A stretch of DNA of 64,000 nucleotides. It comes from Bacteroidales bacterium (lineage in GTDB: Bacteria; Bacteroidota; Bacteroidia; Bacteroidales; VadinHA17). Each line of letters starts with the position of its first letter. Position 1 is the stretch's first letter. Positions 1 to 8,573 of this stretch are shown in pieces. The position numbers were made by a program, and so were the translations under genes. Below the pieces are notes generated by a model. The model was not told the origin of the DNA, ran no database searches, and worked only from the letters and a program-made list of their open reading frames with translations. Where the stretch lies: assembly GCA_021738535.1 (NCBI GenBank), contig JAIPBU010000003.1, forward strand, positions 62,001 to 126,000, read 5' to 3'.

Positions 1-908
1 ATTGATCCCTGTTCGCCAGTTGCTGCTGCTGCTCCTCCTCCAAAGGCCCCGATAATAACATTAAGCAACGACCTGTTCATGGCCTTGCACATAAGTATGG
101 TCAGTATAGTCCCTGCTGATCCTACAAGTATACCACCAAGAATCATTGCCTGGTTATTGTAAATAAAGCCGGCCATTGCAGCAGCAATTCCTGTAAATGA
201 GTTGAGCAGTGAAATGACCACTGGCATGTCTGCCCCGCCTATGGGCATTACGAACATAACACCATATATTACAGCTACCGTAAGCAAAATGAGTGCTGCA
301 GCCTGTGGCTGAAGGGCTCCTGTGTTACCAGACGATATCAGGACTATAATGACTACCACTACAATGAGAAGCAAAATGTTTACATATCTCATGAATGAAG
401 CTCTTATATCACCTACCTTGCCATCAAGTTTCCCGTAGGCAATTAAACTACCGCTAAAAGAGATACTGCCTATTGTCAGGCCTGCAAGGGTAACAATTAT
501 TACACCAGTGCCGCTTACATTAGGGAATTCAAGAAAAGCTACAAGGGCCGATGCTGCTCCCCCTGTGGCATTGAAGAAAGATACCAGCTGCGGCATGGCT
601 GTCATCTTTATGCGCCGCGCAATTATCCAGCCCAGTGTGCCTGCAAAGGCTATTGCAATAAGTATAAAGAGTGCATTTGAAAGGGAGATTGGATTACCTT
701 CAGGATCCTTGTGCAACAATAAAGTTGTTACCATAGCCAGTACCATGCCTGCTGCTGCCCAGATATTTCCTTTTCTTGCAGTTTCGGGACGACTGAGCAG
801 TTTGAGACCCATAACAAATAGTATGGCTGCAACAAGGTAACTGAACTCAAGGAGGGCTTCCCCTGTGGTGAAATTTATACCGTCGGTGGTAGTTAATATA
901 TTTTCCAT
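1..908 (-). CDS. pntB: NAD(P) transhydrogenase subunit beta PntB, C-terminus beyond window
   Basis: Membrane and NADP(H)-binding subunit of the proton-translocating transhydrogenase, which couples hydride transfer between NADH and NADP+ to proton flow across the inner membrane. Reading the minus strand from the ATG at 908 gives MENILTTTDGINFTTGEALL followed by a series of hydrophobic helices. It runs without a stop to the left edge, where GAFGGG and GEQGS match the start of the dIII NADP-binding region. About 302 residues are present; family members are about 460-480, so the NADP-binding domain lies outside. It is the third gene of a pntAA-pntAB-pntB operon, 3 bp after pntAB. The ORF track omits it because it has no stop inside the window. 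Confidence 0.94.
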   Translation of the reverse strand, partial: MENILTTTDGINFTTGEALLEFSYLVAAILFVMGLKLLSRPETARKGNIWAAAGMVLAMVTTLLLHKDPEGNPISLSNALFILIAIAFAGTLGWIIARRIKMTAMPQLVSFFNATGGAASALVAFLEFPNVSGTGVIIVTLAGLTIGSISFSGSLIAYGKLDGKVGDIRASFMRYVNILLLIVVVVIIVLISSGNTGALQPQAAALILLTVAVIYGVMFVMPIGGADMPVVISLLNSFTGIAAAMAGFIYNNQAMILGGILVGSAGTILTILMCKAMNRSLLNVIIGAFGGGAAAATGEQGS

Positions 909-911
909 AAT

Positions 912-1226
912 CTAGTTCTTGTTTTTCTTTTTAAACATTTCCAGCATGCGGTCGGTAACAACAAATCCACCCGCTACATTAAGAGTACCCATTAATACGG
1001 CAAGAACACCCAGGACGAGATCGGCTGAGAATTTAAGGTCGCTGTGCCCCAGTAGTATTATTCCGCCAATTATGATTACACCACTGATTGCGTTGGCTCC
1101 TGACATAAGTGGTGTGTGCAGAACTGAGGGTACATTCGATATTACCTCAAAGCCCAGGAATATTGACAGGGCAATGATGAATATCGCTTCTTTATTGGAA
1201 TAGAAAAAAATTAATATATCATCCAT
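912..1226 (-). CDS. pntAB: NAD(P) transhydrogenase subunit alpha, membrane part (alpha-2)
   Basis: Short 104-residue subunit carrying the membrane helices that are the C-terminal part of PntA in E. coli. About three hydrophobic stretches are visible (IFIIALSIFLGFEVI, an ISGVIIIGGIILLG segment and a DLVLGVLAVLMGTLNVAGGF segment), and the tail is lysine-rich. The motif SNVPSVLHTPLMSGANAISG is the classic signature of this subunit. Splitting PntA into a soluble and a membrane polypeptide is the Rhodospirillum-type arrangement. It lies 4 bp after pntAA and 3 bp before pntB, so the three are surely cotranscribed. Confidence 0.95.
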   Translation of the reverse strand: MDDILIFFYSNKEAIFIIALSIFLGFEVISNVPSVLHTPLMSGANAISGVIIIGGIILLGHSDLKFSADLVLGVLAVLMGTLNVAGGFVVTDRMLEMFKKKNKN

Positions 1227-1230
1227 GATA

Positions 1231-2358
1231 TTACAGATTTAAGACTGATTTTATTCTTTCGTTGATTACTTCTCCATCTTTTGTAAGACAAGTTCCGCTT
1301 ACTATCTCATCTTCCATATCGAGCTTGAAAGTACCTTCCTTGTCGAACAAAAGAGAACTGAAATTTATAAGGTTTGTTCCATACATCTTACTGGCATCAG
1401 AGGGCATCAGTGAAGGGAAATTTGATTCACCTACTATCCTGACCCCATCCTTTTCAACAGTTTTACCATTTTCCGTAAGTTCGCAATTACCGCCTGTTGA
1501 TGCAGCCAGGTCTATTATGACCGAGCCCGGTTTCATGGCTGAAACAGTTTCTTTTTTTACCAGCACGGGGGCTTTTTTCCCTGGTATCTGGGCTGTGCAA
1601 ATGACTACATCAGCGTTTGAGGCATGTTTCTGAATCATCTCAGATTGCCTTTTTTTGTATTCCTCGGTTTGCTCAACAGCATAACCACCTGCTGATTTAT
1701 CTTCAGTGGCACCTTCCACCTCTATAAACTTACCTCCAAGGCTCTGTACCTGTTCTTTTACATCAGAACGTACATCAAATACCTCTACAACAGCGCCCAG
1801 CTTTCTTGAAGTGGCTATAGCCTGTAGACCCGCAACTCCTGCCCCAAGTATCAGTACTTTAGCAGGCTTTATTGTACCGGCTGCAGTCATAAACATCGGA
1901 AAAAACCTTGGCAGTTCGGATGCAGCCCTCAGAACTGCCTTATATCCTGCAACAGTTGCCATGTTGGACAGTACATCCATCGACTGGGCACGTGAAATAC
2001 GCGGTATCAGTTCAAGGCTGAACGCTGTAACACCACTGTCACGTAATGTTGTTACCATGCTCTTGTCCGATAGTGCATTCAGGGTGCCTATAAGGATCTT
2101 ACCCTTGCTGATCTTTTTGAGCGTTGAACTGTCGGGCGCGCTTACTGATAGTATAATATCCGCTTTTTTGAGAATATCATCTCTTTTAACAATCCCGGCA
2201 CCGGCTTCGGAATATTCCTTGTCTCCGGCATAGGATCCTTTCCCGGCGCCTTCTTCTATCATAATATCCAGTTTCAGTGAGGTAAAATGACTAACCTGGG
2301 AAGGAAGAAGTGCAACTCTTTTTTCCGGTTCTTTTTCTTTTAATACGCCAATATTCAT
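1231..2358 (-). CDS. pntAA: NAD(P) transhydrogenase subunit alpha, NAD-binding part (alpha-1)
   Basis: Soluble dI domain of the transhydrogenase, 375 residues, which binds NAD(H) and passes hydride to the dIII domain of PntB. It belongs to the alanine dehydrogenase/PNT superfamily. The N-terminus (MNIGVLKEKEPEKRVALLPS) has the superfamily start, and a Rossmann motif LGAGVAGLQAIATSRKLGA sits near residue 172, followed by the acidic VEVFDVR strand. The VIIDLAASTGGN segment is also typical. It is the first gene of the operon, with a candidate -7 box about 35 bp upstream of its start. Length is normal for the split form. Confidence 0.96.
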   Translation of the reverse strand: MNIGVLKEKEPEKRVALLPSQVSHFTSLKLDIMIEEGAGKGSYAGDKEYSEAGAGIVKRDDILKKADIILSVSAPDSSTLKKISKGKILIGTLNALSDKSMVTTLRDSGVTAFSLELIPRISRAQSMDVLSNMATVAGYKAVLRAASELPRFFPMFMTAAGTIKPAKVLILGAGVAGLQAIATSRKLGAVVEVFDVRSDVKEQVQSLGGKFIEVEGATEDKSAGGYAVEQTEEYKKRQSEMIQKHASNADVVICTAQIPGKKAPVLVKKETVSAMKPGSVIIDLAASTGGNCELTENGKTVEKDGVRIVGESNFPSLMPSDASKMYGTNLINFSSLLFDKEGTFKLDMEDEIVSGTCLTKDGEVINERIKSVLNL

Positions 2359-2392
2359 ATTGAAGGATTTGTATTAGTTGTCTATAAACCTA

Positions 2393-2400
2393 CAAAAATA
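2393..2400 (-). promoter_or_regulatory. -7 box for the pnt operon
   Basis: On the minus strand this reads TATTTTTG, matching the Bacteroidota TAnnTTTG -7 consensus. It lies 35 bp upstream of the pntAA start, so the leader would be about 30 nt. Confidence 0.5.
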
Positions 2401-2528
2401 AGACAAGGAAACATACCTGTTTGTTTAAAAAAATCTTAAGTCATTGTAAATGTATTTACTAAAAGAACAATTACTATCTTGCAAAACTTAATTTATTTAT
2501 CACTTATTCTTTCTTAATATTTTGTTTT

Positions 2529-3374
2529 ATGAGAGCTTATGTTCCTGTGATATTATTTATTATTACCGTATTTACAGCCTGTTCCTCAGCAGAAAAAGAA
2601 ACAGGAAAAGTATTGTTTACTACACCGGAGGGCTATGCAGAAAGGCTATCTGATGCACTTACGGAGCAGGGACTTGAACCGGTGTCTTTGCCTGCCGTTA
2701 AAACAGTAATTCCGGCAGAAAATAAAGAGATTGAAAGCCTGCTACTTAATATTGAAGAATATGATTATATCGCTTTTTCAAGCAGGAAGGCAATTGAAGC
2801 TTTTTTTATTGCTTCTGACAGCCTGGAAGTGGAGAAATATGGCAATGTGGTTTTTTGTGCCATTGGCAAAGACTCTGAAAAACTTGGGGAAAGGGATTTC
2901 AATAACACGGTCATTGTACCGGCTGAACCAAGTCCTGCAGGGATAGTTGATACCCTGAAGGCTTTGGGTGTATCAGCGGACACCAAAATTGCCGTGCTTG
3001 TCCCGGAAGTTAGAGGAATAACAGAACCCGGTGTGGTACCTTCATTTATAAAAGGGCTGGAAAATACAGGGATGGAGGTAAGCAGGGTAAATGCCTATGT
3101 CACATCAGCAGTACAATACCCATCGGCTGATAGCCTGCGGACAATGATACGAAAAGGTGAATATGACGTAATAGCGTTTACGAGTACGGCAGAGATAGAG
3201 GCTTTCCTGCTATTAACCGGAGGAAAGACCTGGCCTGGTAAGCAGGTCTTGGCCTGTTTTGGTCCTTATACAGCCGCCAATGCCGAAGATATGGGACTTG
3301 AAGTTGATATTATTGCCAGTGACTACAGCTCTTTCAGCGGCTTTGCCAGGGCTATTAAAGATTTCTATAAATAA
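2529..3374 (+). CDS. Uroporphyrinogen-III synthase (HemD)-fold lipoprotein
   Basis: 281 residues. The first 18 form a lipoprotein signal peptide ending in a lipobox-like VFTAC, so the mature protein should be lipid-anchored outside the cytoplasm. The rest looks like a two-lobed HemD protein: VLFTTPEGYAERL at the start, YDYIAFSSRKAIEAFF (the SxxAV-type motif), CAIGKDSEKLGE, then YDVIAFTSTAEIEAFL and ACFGPYTAANAEDMGLEVD in the second half. Normal HemD is cytoplasmic and makes uroporphyrinogen III for heme, siroheme and B12. An exported copy cannot do this in the usual way and no other heme-synthesis gene is nearby. It may bind a tetrapyrrole or another ligand; the function is unknown. Fold call fairly secure, catalytic role doubtful. 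Confidence 0.75.
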   Translation: MRAYVPVILFIITVFTACSSAEKETGKVLFTTPEGYAERLSDALTEQGLEPVSLPAVKTVIPAENKEIESLLLNIEEYDYIAFSSRKAIEAFFIASDSLEVEKYGNVVFCAIGKDSEKLGERDFNNTVIVPAEPSPAGIVDTLKALGVSADTKIAVLVPEVRGITEPGVVPSFIKGLENTGMEVSRVNAYVTSAVQYPSADSLRTMIRKGEYDVIAFTSTAEIEAFLLLTGGKTWPGKQVLACFGPYTAANAEDMGLEVDIIASDYSSFSGFARAIKDFYK

Positions 3375-3522
3375 AAATATCACTGAGATATTATTATTAA
3401 TTTACCGGCGTGCATGGAACTGGCTAAAATAGCTTGATTTTTTTTTTGGTAATCCAGAAGTCACGAATGGCTAATATTATCATAATTATTTACATAATGC
3501 ACGTAAAGTGTGGATATTAACG

Positions 3523-3530
3523 TATCTTTG
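3523..3530 (+). promoter_or_regulatory. -7 box for the DEAD-box helicase gene
   Basis: TATCTTTG followed by GCA matches TAnnTTTG exactly. It would start a transcript near 3536, leaving a leader of about 85 nt before the helicase ATG. The length fits a regulated (for example cold-responsive) 5' UTR, but nothing more specific is visible. Confidence 0.5.
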
Positions 3531-3621
3531 CAGCAATTTTAATTTACCTGCCTTTATGCCCTTTTTATAAAGAACGTCTAAGGGTGACATCATAATTTTA
3601 TATTTACACAAGAACTGAATA

Positions 3622-4884
3622 ATGCAATTTGATAAACTGAATATTATTGAGCCTGTCTTAAAGGCTCTGAAAGAAGAGAACTATACTGAACCCACACCAA
3701 TACAATCAAGAGCCATCCCTCTTATCCTTAACAGGAAGGATATACTTGGCAGTGCCCAGACTGGCACCGGCAAGACAGCTGCTTTTGCCGTACCCATATT
3801 ACAACACCTGCATGTACGCAACGGTCATGACAGGGGAGCTAAAAAGCTAAGGTCGCTGATAATAACCCCCACCCGTGAACTGGCCATACAGATAGGGGAG
3901 AGTTTTACGACTTACGGAAGGTATACCGGGATTAAAAATACTGTTATTTTCGGTGGAGTAACACAGGGATCGCAGGTAACTGCCCTTCGTAAAGGAGTGG
4001 ATATACTGGTTGCAACACCCGGCAGGCTGCTGGACCTTATGGACCAGGGGTATGTGAATTTACAGGACATAGAATATTTTGTTCTTGATGAAGCTGATCG
4101 TATGCTTGATATGGGATTTATACATGATATACGTAAGATCATTGCTAAATTACCGGCAAAGAGGCAATCACTGTTCTTCTCTGCCACAATGCCGGATAAT
4201 ATTGTAAAACTGTCTGCTACGATACTCAACAGGCCTGAAAAGGTTGATGTCAGCCCGGTATCCTCTGCGGCCGACACTGTGCGGCAATACCTCTATTATA
4301 CAAATAAGCCGGATAAGAAGGACCTGTTGGTACATATACTTGGCGACCGAAGGATTGACCAGGTGCTGCTGTTTGCCAGGACCAAGCACGGGGCTGATAA
4401 GATAGCCAGGAACCTGAAAAAGAAGAAGATAAAATCAGCAGCCATCCATGGCGATAAGGCCCAGAACAACAGGCAGAGAACCCTTCGTCAGTTTAAGGAT
4501 GGAGAGATACGTGTGCTTGTGGCTACGGATATCGCTGCCCGGGGTATTGATATTGACAACCTGAAGTATGTTATCAATTATGATATACCCAATGTTGCTG
4601 AAACATATGTTCACAGGATTGGTCGGACAGGAAGGGCCGGGGAGGCCGGCACTGCCATATCCATATGCGAACCAGAAGAGAATGCTTTTATCAGGGATAT
4701 TGAAAAACTGATTAACAGGAAAATTGAGACTGTGCAGCATAAGTTATTTCCCCAGACTGATAAACCCATGAATGAGCAGGAAAAAAAGCAGTTTGAGAAA
4801 GAGAAGCAGCAGAGGAAACAGGAATTCTTTTCGTCACGCAAAAAGACCCGGGGGCGAAATTATTCCAACAGGTACAGCAGGTAG
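3622..4884 (+). CDS. DEAD-box ATP-dependent RNA helicase, RhlE-like
   Basis: RNA helicase of 420 residues that unwinds short duplexes in rRNA assembly or mRNA decay. All DEAD-box motifs are present in order: Q motif (YTEPTPIQSRAIP), motif I AQTGTGKT, Ia PTRELAIQ, Ib TPGR, II LDEADRMLDMGF, III SAT, V ATDIAARGIDI and VI HRIGRTGRAG. The last 50 residues are a basic, glutamine- and lysine-rich tail (FFSSRKKTRGRNYSNRYSR) likely to bind RNA nonspecifically. The architecture and the short basic tail fit the RhlE group common in Bacteroidota. It appears to be a single-gene transcript, followed by the minus-strand tRNA terminator. Confidence 0.93.
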   Translation: MQFDKLNIIEPVLKALKEENYTEPTPIQSRAIPLILNRKDILGSAQTGTGKTAAFAVPILQHLHVRNGHDRGAKKLRSLIITPTRELAIQIGESFTTYGRYTGIKNTVIFGGVTQGSQVTALRKGVDILVATPGRLLDLMDQGYVNLQDIEYFVLDEADRMLDMGFIHDIRKIIAKLPAKRQSLFFSATMPDNIVKLSATILNRPEKVDVSPVSSAADTVRQYLYYTNKPDKKDLLVHILGDRRIDQVLLFARTKHGADKIARNLKKKKIKSAAIHGDKAQNNRQRTLRQFKDGEIRVLVATDIAARGIDIDNLKYVINYDIPNVAETYVHRIGRTGRAGEAGTAISICEPEENAFIRDIEKLINRKIETVQHKLFPQTDKPMNEQEKKQFEKEKQQRKQEFFSSRKKTRGRNYSNRYSR

Positions 4885-4981
4885 AGTAGGGAATTGCCTC
4901 GCTACGCTCGGCCAGTCCTCCTTATCAGAGCTGCAAATAAAAGCCGGGATGGCTGGCGCCATCCTCAATCCAAAGCTCACC

Positions 4982-5021
4982 ACAAAAAGAAAAGCGAGCT
5001 TTCCTTTTTGGAGCTCGCTTT
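4982..5021 (-). terminator. Rho-independent terminator of tRNA-Arg
   Basis: A perfect 10-bp stem (AAAGCGAGCT / AGCTCGCTTT, arms 4991-5000 and 5012-5021) with an 11-nt loop. On the minus strand it is followed by TCTTTTTGTG. It lies 30 bp past the 3' end of the minus-strand tRNA. The 4885-4980 stretch before it holds no gene I can support. Confidence 0.75.
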
Positions 5022-5050
5022 GTCTTGGTTTATCGGCTTTTATTTGCTCG

Positions 5051-5124
5051 TGAACCCGGAGGAATTCGAATCCCCAACCTCCTGATCCGTAGTCAGGTGC
5101 ACTATCCAGTTATGCTACGGGTCC
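5051..5124 (-). tRNA. tRNA-Arg(ACG)
   Basis: The minus strand folds as a 74-nt cloverleaf. The acceptor stem pairs GGACCCG with CGGGTTC, followed by discriminator A. The anticodon stem is CCTGA/TCAGG with loop CTACGGA, giving anticodon ACG, which after A34-to-inosine editing would read CGU, CGC and CGA. The T arm has the TTCGAAT loop. The 3' CCA is not encoded. A perfect -7 box lies 16 bp upstream and a terminator follows. Confidence 0.95.
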
Positions 5125-5139
5125 ATCCTTTTGCAGCTG

Positions 5140-5147
5140 CAAATATA
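5140..5147 (-). promoter_or_regulatory. -7 box for tRNA-Arg
   Basis: The minus strand reads TATATTTGCAGC, an exact TAnnTTTG match. The predicted start is about 8 nt before the mature tRNA 5' end. Confidence 0.6.
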
Positions 5148-5251
5148 CAAAAATTTAAACTTTACTAAAAACTTAAACAAGCTAATGGAGCTTAATATTC
5201 ATACTGAAAATTATTATTTGTAAATTGCAGTAAACATAATTGAAACCGGAA

Positions 5252-8107
5252 ATGAAAAAAGCTCTGAGAATTATATTGAGGATTGTTGCAATTGTCGTGG
5301 TTGTTATACTGCTGGCAGCAATCATTATTCCTGCTGTATTTAAAGATCAGATTAAAGAAAAAGTTGTTAAAACGGCAAATGAAAAAGTTAATGCTGAAAT
5401 AGCTATAGGCGATTTCAGTCTTACTGTCCTGCGTAATTTTCCAAACCTTACTTTTCGTCTGAAAGAGGTAAGCGTTACCGGTATTGATAATTTTGAAGGG
5501 GATACCTTAGCCGGATTTCAGTCGTTTAACCTTGTCTTTGATATTACATCGGTGTTTTCTGAATCGGGCTACAGGGTCAGGGCAATAGATATTGACAGGC
5601 CTGTAGCAAGTGCGATAATAATGGATAATGGTACAGCTAACTATGATATAATGCCTGCAGGTGAAGAACAGGCAACAGGAGAACCAGAAGAGGAGACAGG
5701 AGAAGAACAGGAGGAGGCAGGAAAGGATATCGCATTCAGGCTGAACAGGTTCAGTATAAATAATGCAACTCTGAGCTACACGGATATGACTTCGGGTATG
5801 GATGCCGCAATCAATGGCCTGGATTTGTTATTGAGTGGCGATATGGCTGAAAATATCACTAATCTGATTCTTGAGATTGATATTCAGGAAGTCGATTTTA
5901 TACTTGATGGCCTTAAGCTTGTTAACGGAGCTGAAATAGAAACGGAGTTTGATATAGAGGCTGACCTTGAAAATAATGAATTCACCCTGGGAGATAATTA
6001 TATAATGATTAATGCCATGAAATTGTTATTCTCAGGTTCACTGAAGATGGAGGATGAAGATATAATAACGGATATTCAAATTAATACGGGCGATACAGAA
6101 TTTAAATCAGTTTTGTCTATGGTGCCTGCTGTATATATGAAGGGTTTCGAAGGACTGGAGACAGAAGGAAGCTTTGATATCGACGGAAGAGTAAAAGGCA
6201 GGTACAGTGCTGCTGACAGCCTTCTGCCGGATATTAAGATTGGTTTTACGGTTAGTAATGGCATGATCTCGTATCCTGATCTTCCTGAAAGAATAAGCAA
6301 CATAAACATATCAACAAAGGTTGATGTTGATGGTACAAACCCGGATAATACGACCCTGGACCTTGAAAAATTTCATTTTGAGCTCAAGGGCAGTCCCTTT
6401 GATATGACCGCTGGAATAAGAACTCTATTGAGTGATCCCGCGGTGAAAGCATCGTTTAATGGCAGTCTCGATCTTGCTGCACTTGCAGGAGCTGTTCCCA
6501 TTGAGATTGATGACCTGGCAGGAGTGCTTGATCTTGCCCTGAATGTGGATGCAAGAAAATCGATGATAGATAACATGGACTATGATAATGTTGAAGCAAA
6601 TGGCAGCCTTGCCTTAAGTGAGTTTAATTTCATAAAGAAGGGATTACCGCCTGTAGGCATTAAGATAGCCGATTTTACTTTTGCTCCTGATCATGCATCA
6701 CTTAATGAATTGAAACTGAAAGTGGCAGGGAATGATATTGAGATAGATGGCAGGCTTGAAAACTACCTTGATTATATCCTGGCGGATGGTACAGTCATAG
6801 GAAAACTAAACCTTTATTCAGCAAAAATCAACATGGATACAATTTTTCACTATATGCCGGCTGATACCACGCAGTCAGAGCAGGAGGGAGACAGCCTTAA
6901 TCTTTCAACACCTCTCTTGCCGGCTAATATTGATTTTGAATTTACTTCATTGGTAGACGTGTTTTATTATTCTCCGCTGGAAGCTCACGAGGTGAAAGGA
7001 CAGATTGCCCTTAAAGACCGGGTGCTGCTTATAGAGAATACAGGCCTGAAGACCCTTGGCGGCAGTGTTACAGTAAATGCTGAATTCAATACTTCAGATA
7101 CTCTTAAACCTGAATTGCTTGCTTCTCTTAATGTAAAGGATATTGGCATAAAGGAGACATTTGAAACTTTTAATACGGTAAGGAAGATTGCCCCTGTTGC
7201 AAAAGGAATGGATGGCTCTGTCAGTACTGATTTTGATTTCAGATCACTGCTGGCAAAGGATATGACGCCTGTAATCAATACAATAAACGGCAGCGGAAGG
7301 TTGCAGTCGGAATCAATACAGTTTGTCAGTTCCCCCGTTTATGAAAAGATGAGTTCCTTGTTACAGTTTGGTGAAGATTTCACCAATGAGTTCAGGGATG
7401 TGGATGTATATTTTGAAGTCCGTGACGGCAGGGTAAGCATTAAGCCTTTCGATACTGAGATGGGAGCAATGAATGTTAATGTGAGTGGCGATCACGGTAT
7501 TGATCAGACAATTAATTATTTACTTAAGATAGAGGTTCCTTCAGAGGATCTTCCCGGCAGCATGAGCTCGGTTCTTACTGGACTGGCTGCAAAAGCTGCC
7601 CTGCTGGGAATTGAGTATTACCAGCCTGAGATTATTAAAATGAATGTTTCTGTCGGGGGAACGGTCACCGAACCTGTTATCAGACCCTCACTCGGAGGTA
7701 CAGGTGCAGGAGAGACTGTTAAGGAGGCAGCAAAAGAAACTGTCGAAAAGGTTGTTAAGGAAAAAGTAGAAGAAACGAAAGAAAAGGTATCCGGGGAGGC
7801 CAGGGAACAGTCCGACAGGATACTGGCGGAGGCTCAGCAACAAGCCGACAGGATCAAGGCTGAAGCAGCAAAAGCAGCAGAAAAGATCAGGGAGGAAGGC
7901 GACCGCAATGCTCAGAAGCTTATTGACAATGCAGAGAGCAAAGGAGCACTTGCGAAGATTGCTGCAGAAAGAGCCGCCGAAGCCCTCAGGAAAGAAGCTG
8001 CTAAGAAAGCGGCCCAACTTGAGGAAGAAGCCGCTGAGGAAGCAGATAAGATAATGGCAAAGGCACGTGAAAAGGCCGATGATATAAAAAAAAGGTTGTC
8101 GCGATGA
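5252..8107 (+). CDS. AsmA-family protein with C-terminal coiled-coil tail
   Basis: Large AsmA/TamB-like protein thought to sit in the inner membrane and span the periplasm, in a family linked to lipid transfer and outer membrane assembly. One N-terminal transmembrane helix (IILRIVAIVVVVILLAAIIIPAVF) is followed by the AsmA start FLTVLRNFPNLTFRLKEVSV-like region, long beta-rich sequence with many DI/NI strands, and the AsmA C-terminal block around residues 690-815. After about residue 815 the sequence becomes an Ala/Glu/Lys-rich heptad stretch of about 130 residues (AEAQQQADRIKAEAAKAAEK), predicted as a long coiled coil. The ORF track starts at a TTG at 5240; I prefer the ATG at 5252 (951 aa), which puts the basic MKKALR directly before the helix. 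An acidic E-rich loop (about residues 140-155) is also present. Confidence 0.85.
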   Translation: MKKALRIILRIVAIVVVVILLAAIIIPAVFKDQIKEKVVKTANEKVNAEIAIGDFSLTVLRNFPNLTFRLKEVSVTGIDNFEGDTLAGFQSFNLVFDITSVFSESGYRVRAIDIDRPVASAIIMDNGTANYDIMPAGEEQATGEPEEETGEEQEEAGKDIAFRLNRFSINNATLSYTDMTSGMDAAINGLDLLLSGDMAENITNLILEIDIQEVDFILDGLKLVNGAEIETEFDIEADLENNEFTLGDNYIMINAMKLLFSGSLKMEDEDIITDIQINTGDTEFKSVLSMVPAVYMKGFEGLETEGSFDIDGRVKGRYSAADSLLPDIKIGFTVSNGMISYPDLPERISNINISTKVDVDGTNPDNTTLDLEKFHFELKGSPFDMTAGIRTLLSDPAVKASFNGSLDLAALAGAVPIEIDDLAGVLDLALNVDARKSMIDNMDYDNVEANGSLALSEFNFIKKGLPPVGIKIADFTFAPDHASLNELKLKVAGNDIEIDGRLENYLDYILADGTVIGKLNLYSAKINMDTIFHYMPADTTQSEQEGDSLNLSTPLLPANIDFEFTSLVDVFYYSPLEAHEVKGQIALKDRVLLIENTGLKTLGGSVTVNAEFNTSDTLKPELLASLNVKDIGIKETFETFNTVRKIAPVAKGMDGSVSTDFDFRSLLAKDMTPVINTINGSGRLQSESIQFVSSPVYEKMSSLLQFGEDFTNEFRDVDVYFEVRDGRVSIKPFDTEMGAMNVNVSGDHGIDQTINYLLKIEVPSEDLPGSMSSVLTGLAAKAALLGIEYYQPEIIKMNVSVGGTVTEPVIRPSLGGTGAGETVKEAAKETVEKVVKEKVEETKEKVSGEAREQSDRILAEAQQQADRIKAEAAKAAEKIREEGDRNAQKLIDNAESKGALAKIAAERAAEALRKEAAKKAAQLEEEAAEEADKIMAKAREKADDIKKRLSR

Positions 8108-8118
8108 CAACCTTTTTT
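8086..8118. terminator. Bidirectional terminator between the AsmA gene and rplS
   Basis: Arms AAAAAAGGTTGTC and GACAACCTTTTTT flank a 5-nt loop. The A-run and T-run make it usable from both sides. The stop codon of the AsmA gene (8105-8107) lies within the hairpin, in the loop and 3' arm. Confidence 0.8.
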
Positions 8119-8143
8119 AGTTTTATTTAATACCCTTAAAACT

Positions 8144-8491
8144 TTAGTATTTTCTTTCTTTGATCCTTGCACTCTTACCTGTACGTTCGCGGAAGTAGAA
8201 TATTCTTGCCCTGCGGACCCTGCCTCTTTTGTTTACATCAATCTTTTCAATAAACGGCGAGGCAATAGGAAATATTCTTTCAACACCTATGCTTCCGGAC
8301 ATCTTACGTACCGTAAAAGTCTGGGTATGATTGGATCCCTTTATTTGCAGTACGGTACCTTTGAACTGCTGTATCCTTGTCTTATTTCCCTCAGTAATCT
8401 TATAATGTACTGTAATAGTATCACCCGCTTTGAATTCGGGGAAATTATTAGTTACAGCATACTCTTTTTCAACAACATTCATCAAGTTCAT
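8144..8491 (-). CDS. rplS: 50S ribosomal protein L19
   Basis: 115 residues, the normal length for L19, which contacts 16S rRNA at the subunit interface. The family blocks are clear: [52 protein letters not shown], and the basic end [21 protein letters not shown] second in-frame ATG three codons in (MNVVEKE) is an alternative start. It is a monocistronic gene here, with its own promoter and a shared terminator; it is not in the rpsP-rimM-trmD operon seen in proteobacteria. Confidence 0.98.
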   Translation of the reverse strand: MNLMNVVEKEYAVTNNFPEFKAGDTITVHYKITEGNKTRIQQFKGTVLQIKGSNHTQTFTVRKMSGSIGVERIFPIASPFIEKIDVNKRGRVRRARIFYFRERTGKSARIKERKY

Positions 8492-8513
8492 AATCCTTCG
8501 TATTTTGAGGTCG

Positions 8514-8521
8514 CAAATATA
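8514..8521 (-). promoter_or_regulatory. -7 box for rplS
   Basis: The minus strand reads TATATTTGCGAC, an exact TAnnTTTG box 23 bp upstream of the rplS start. Confidence 0.6.
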
Positions 8522-8573
8522 AGGTTTCTTTTTTTAATAATGAAGAATCTCAAAAAAATATTTAGACTTAAGC

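Noticed and set aside
508-840. Plus ORF of 110 aa at the left edge
   Set aside because: Antisense shadow of pntB, which has clear homology on the minus strand.
4925-4980. Hairpin GATGGC-TGGC-GCCATC and GCCTCGCTACGCTCGG after the helicase gene
   Set aside because: Short stem without a T-run; considered a terminator or repeat but support is too weak to list separately.
7688-8110. Minus ORF of 140 aa rich in Cys/Phe/Leu
   Set aside because: Antisense to the coiled-coil tail of the AsmA protein; composition is a mirror of GAA/GCA-rich codons.
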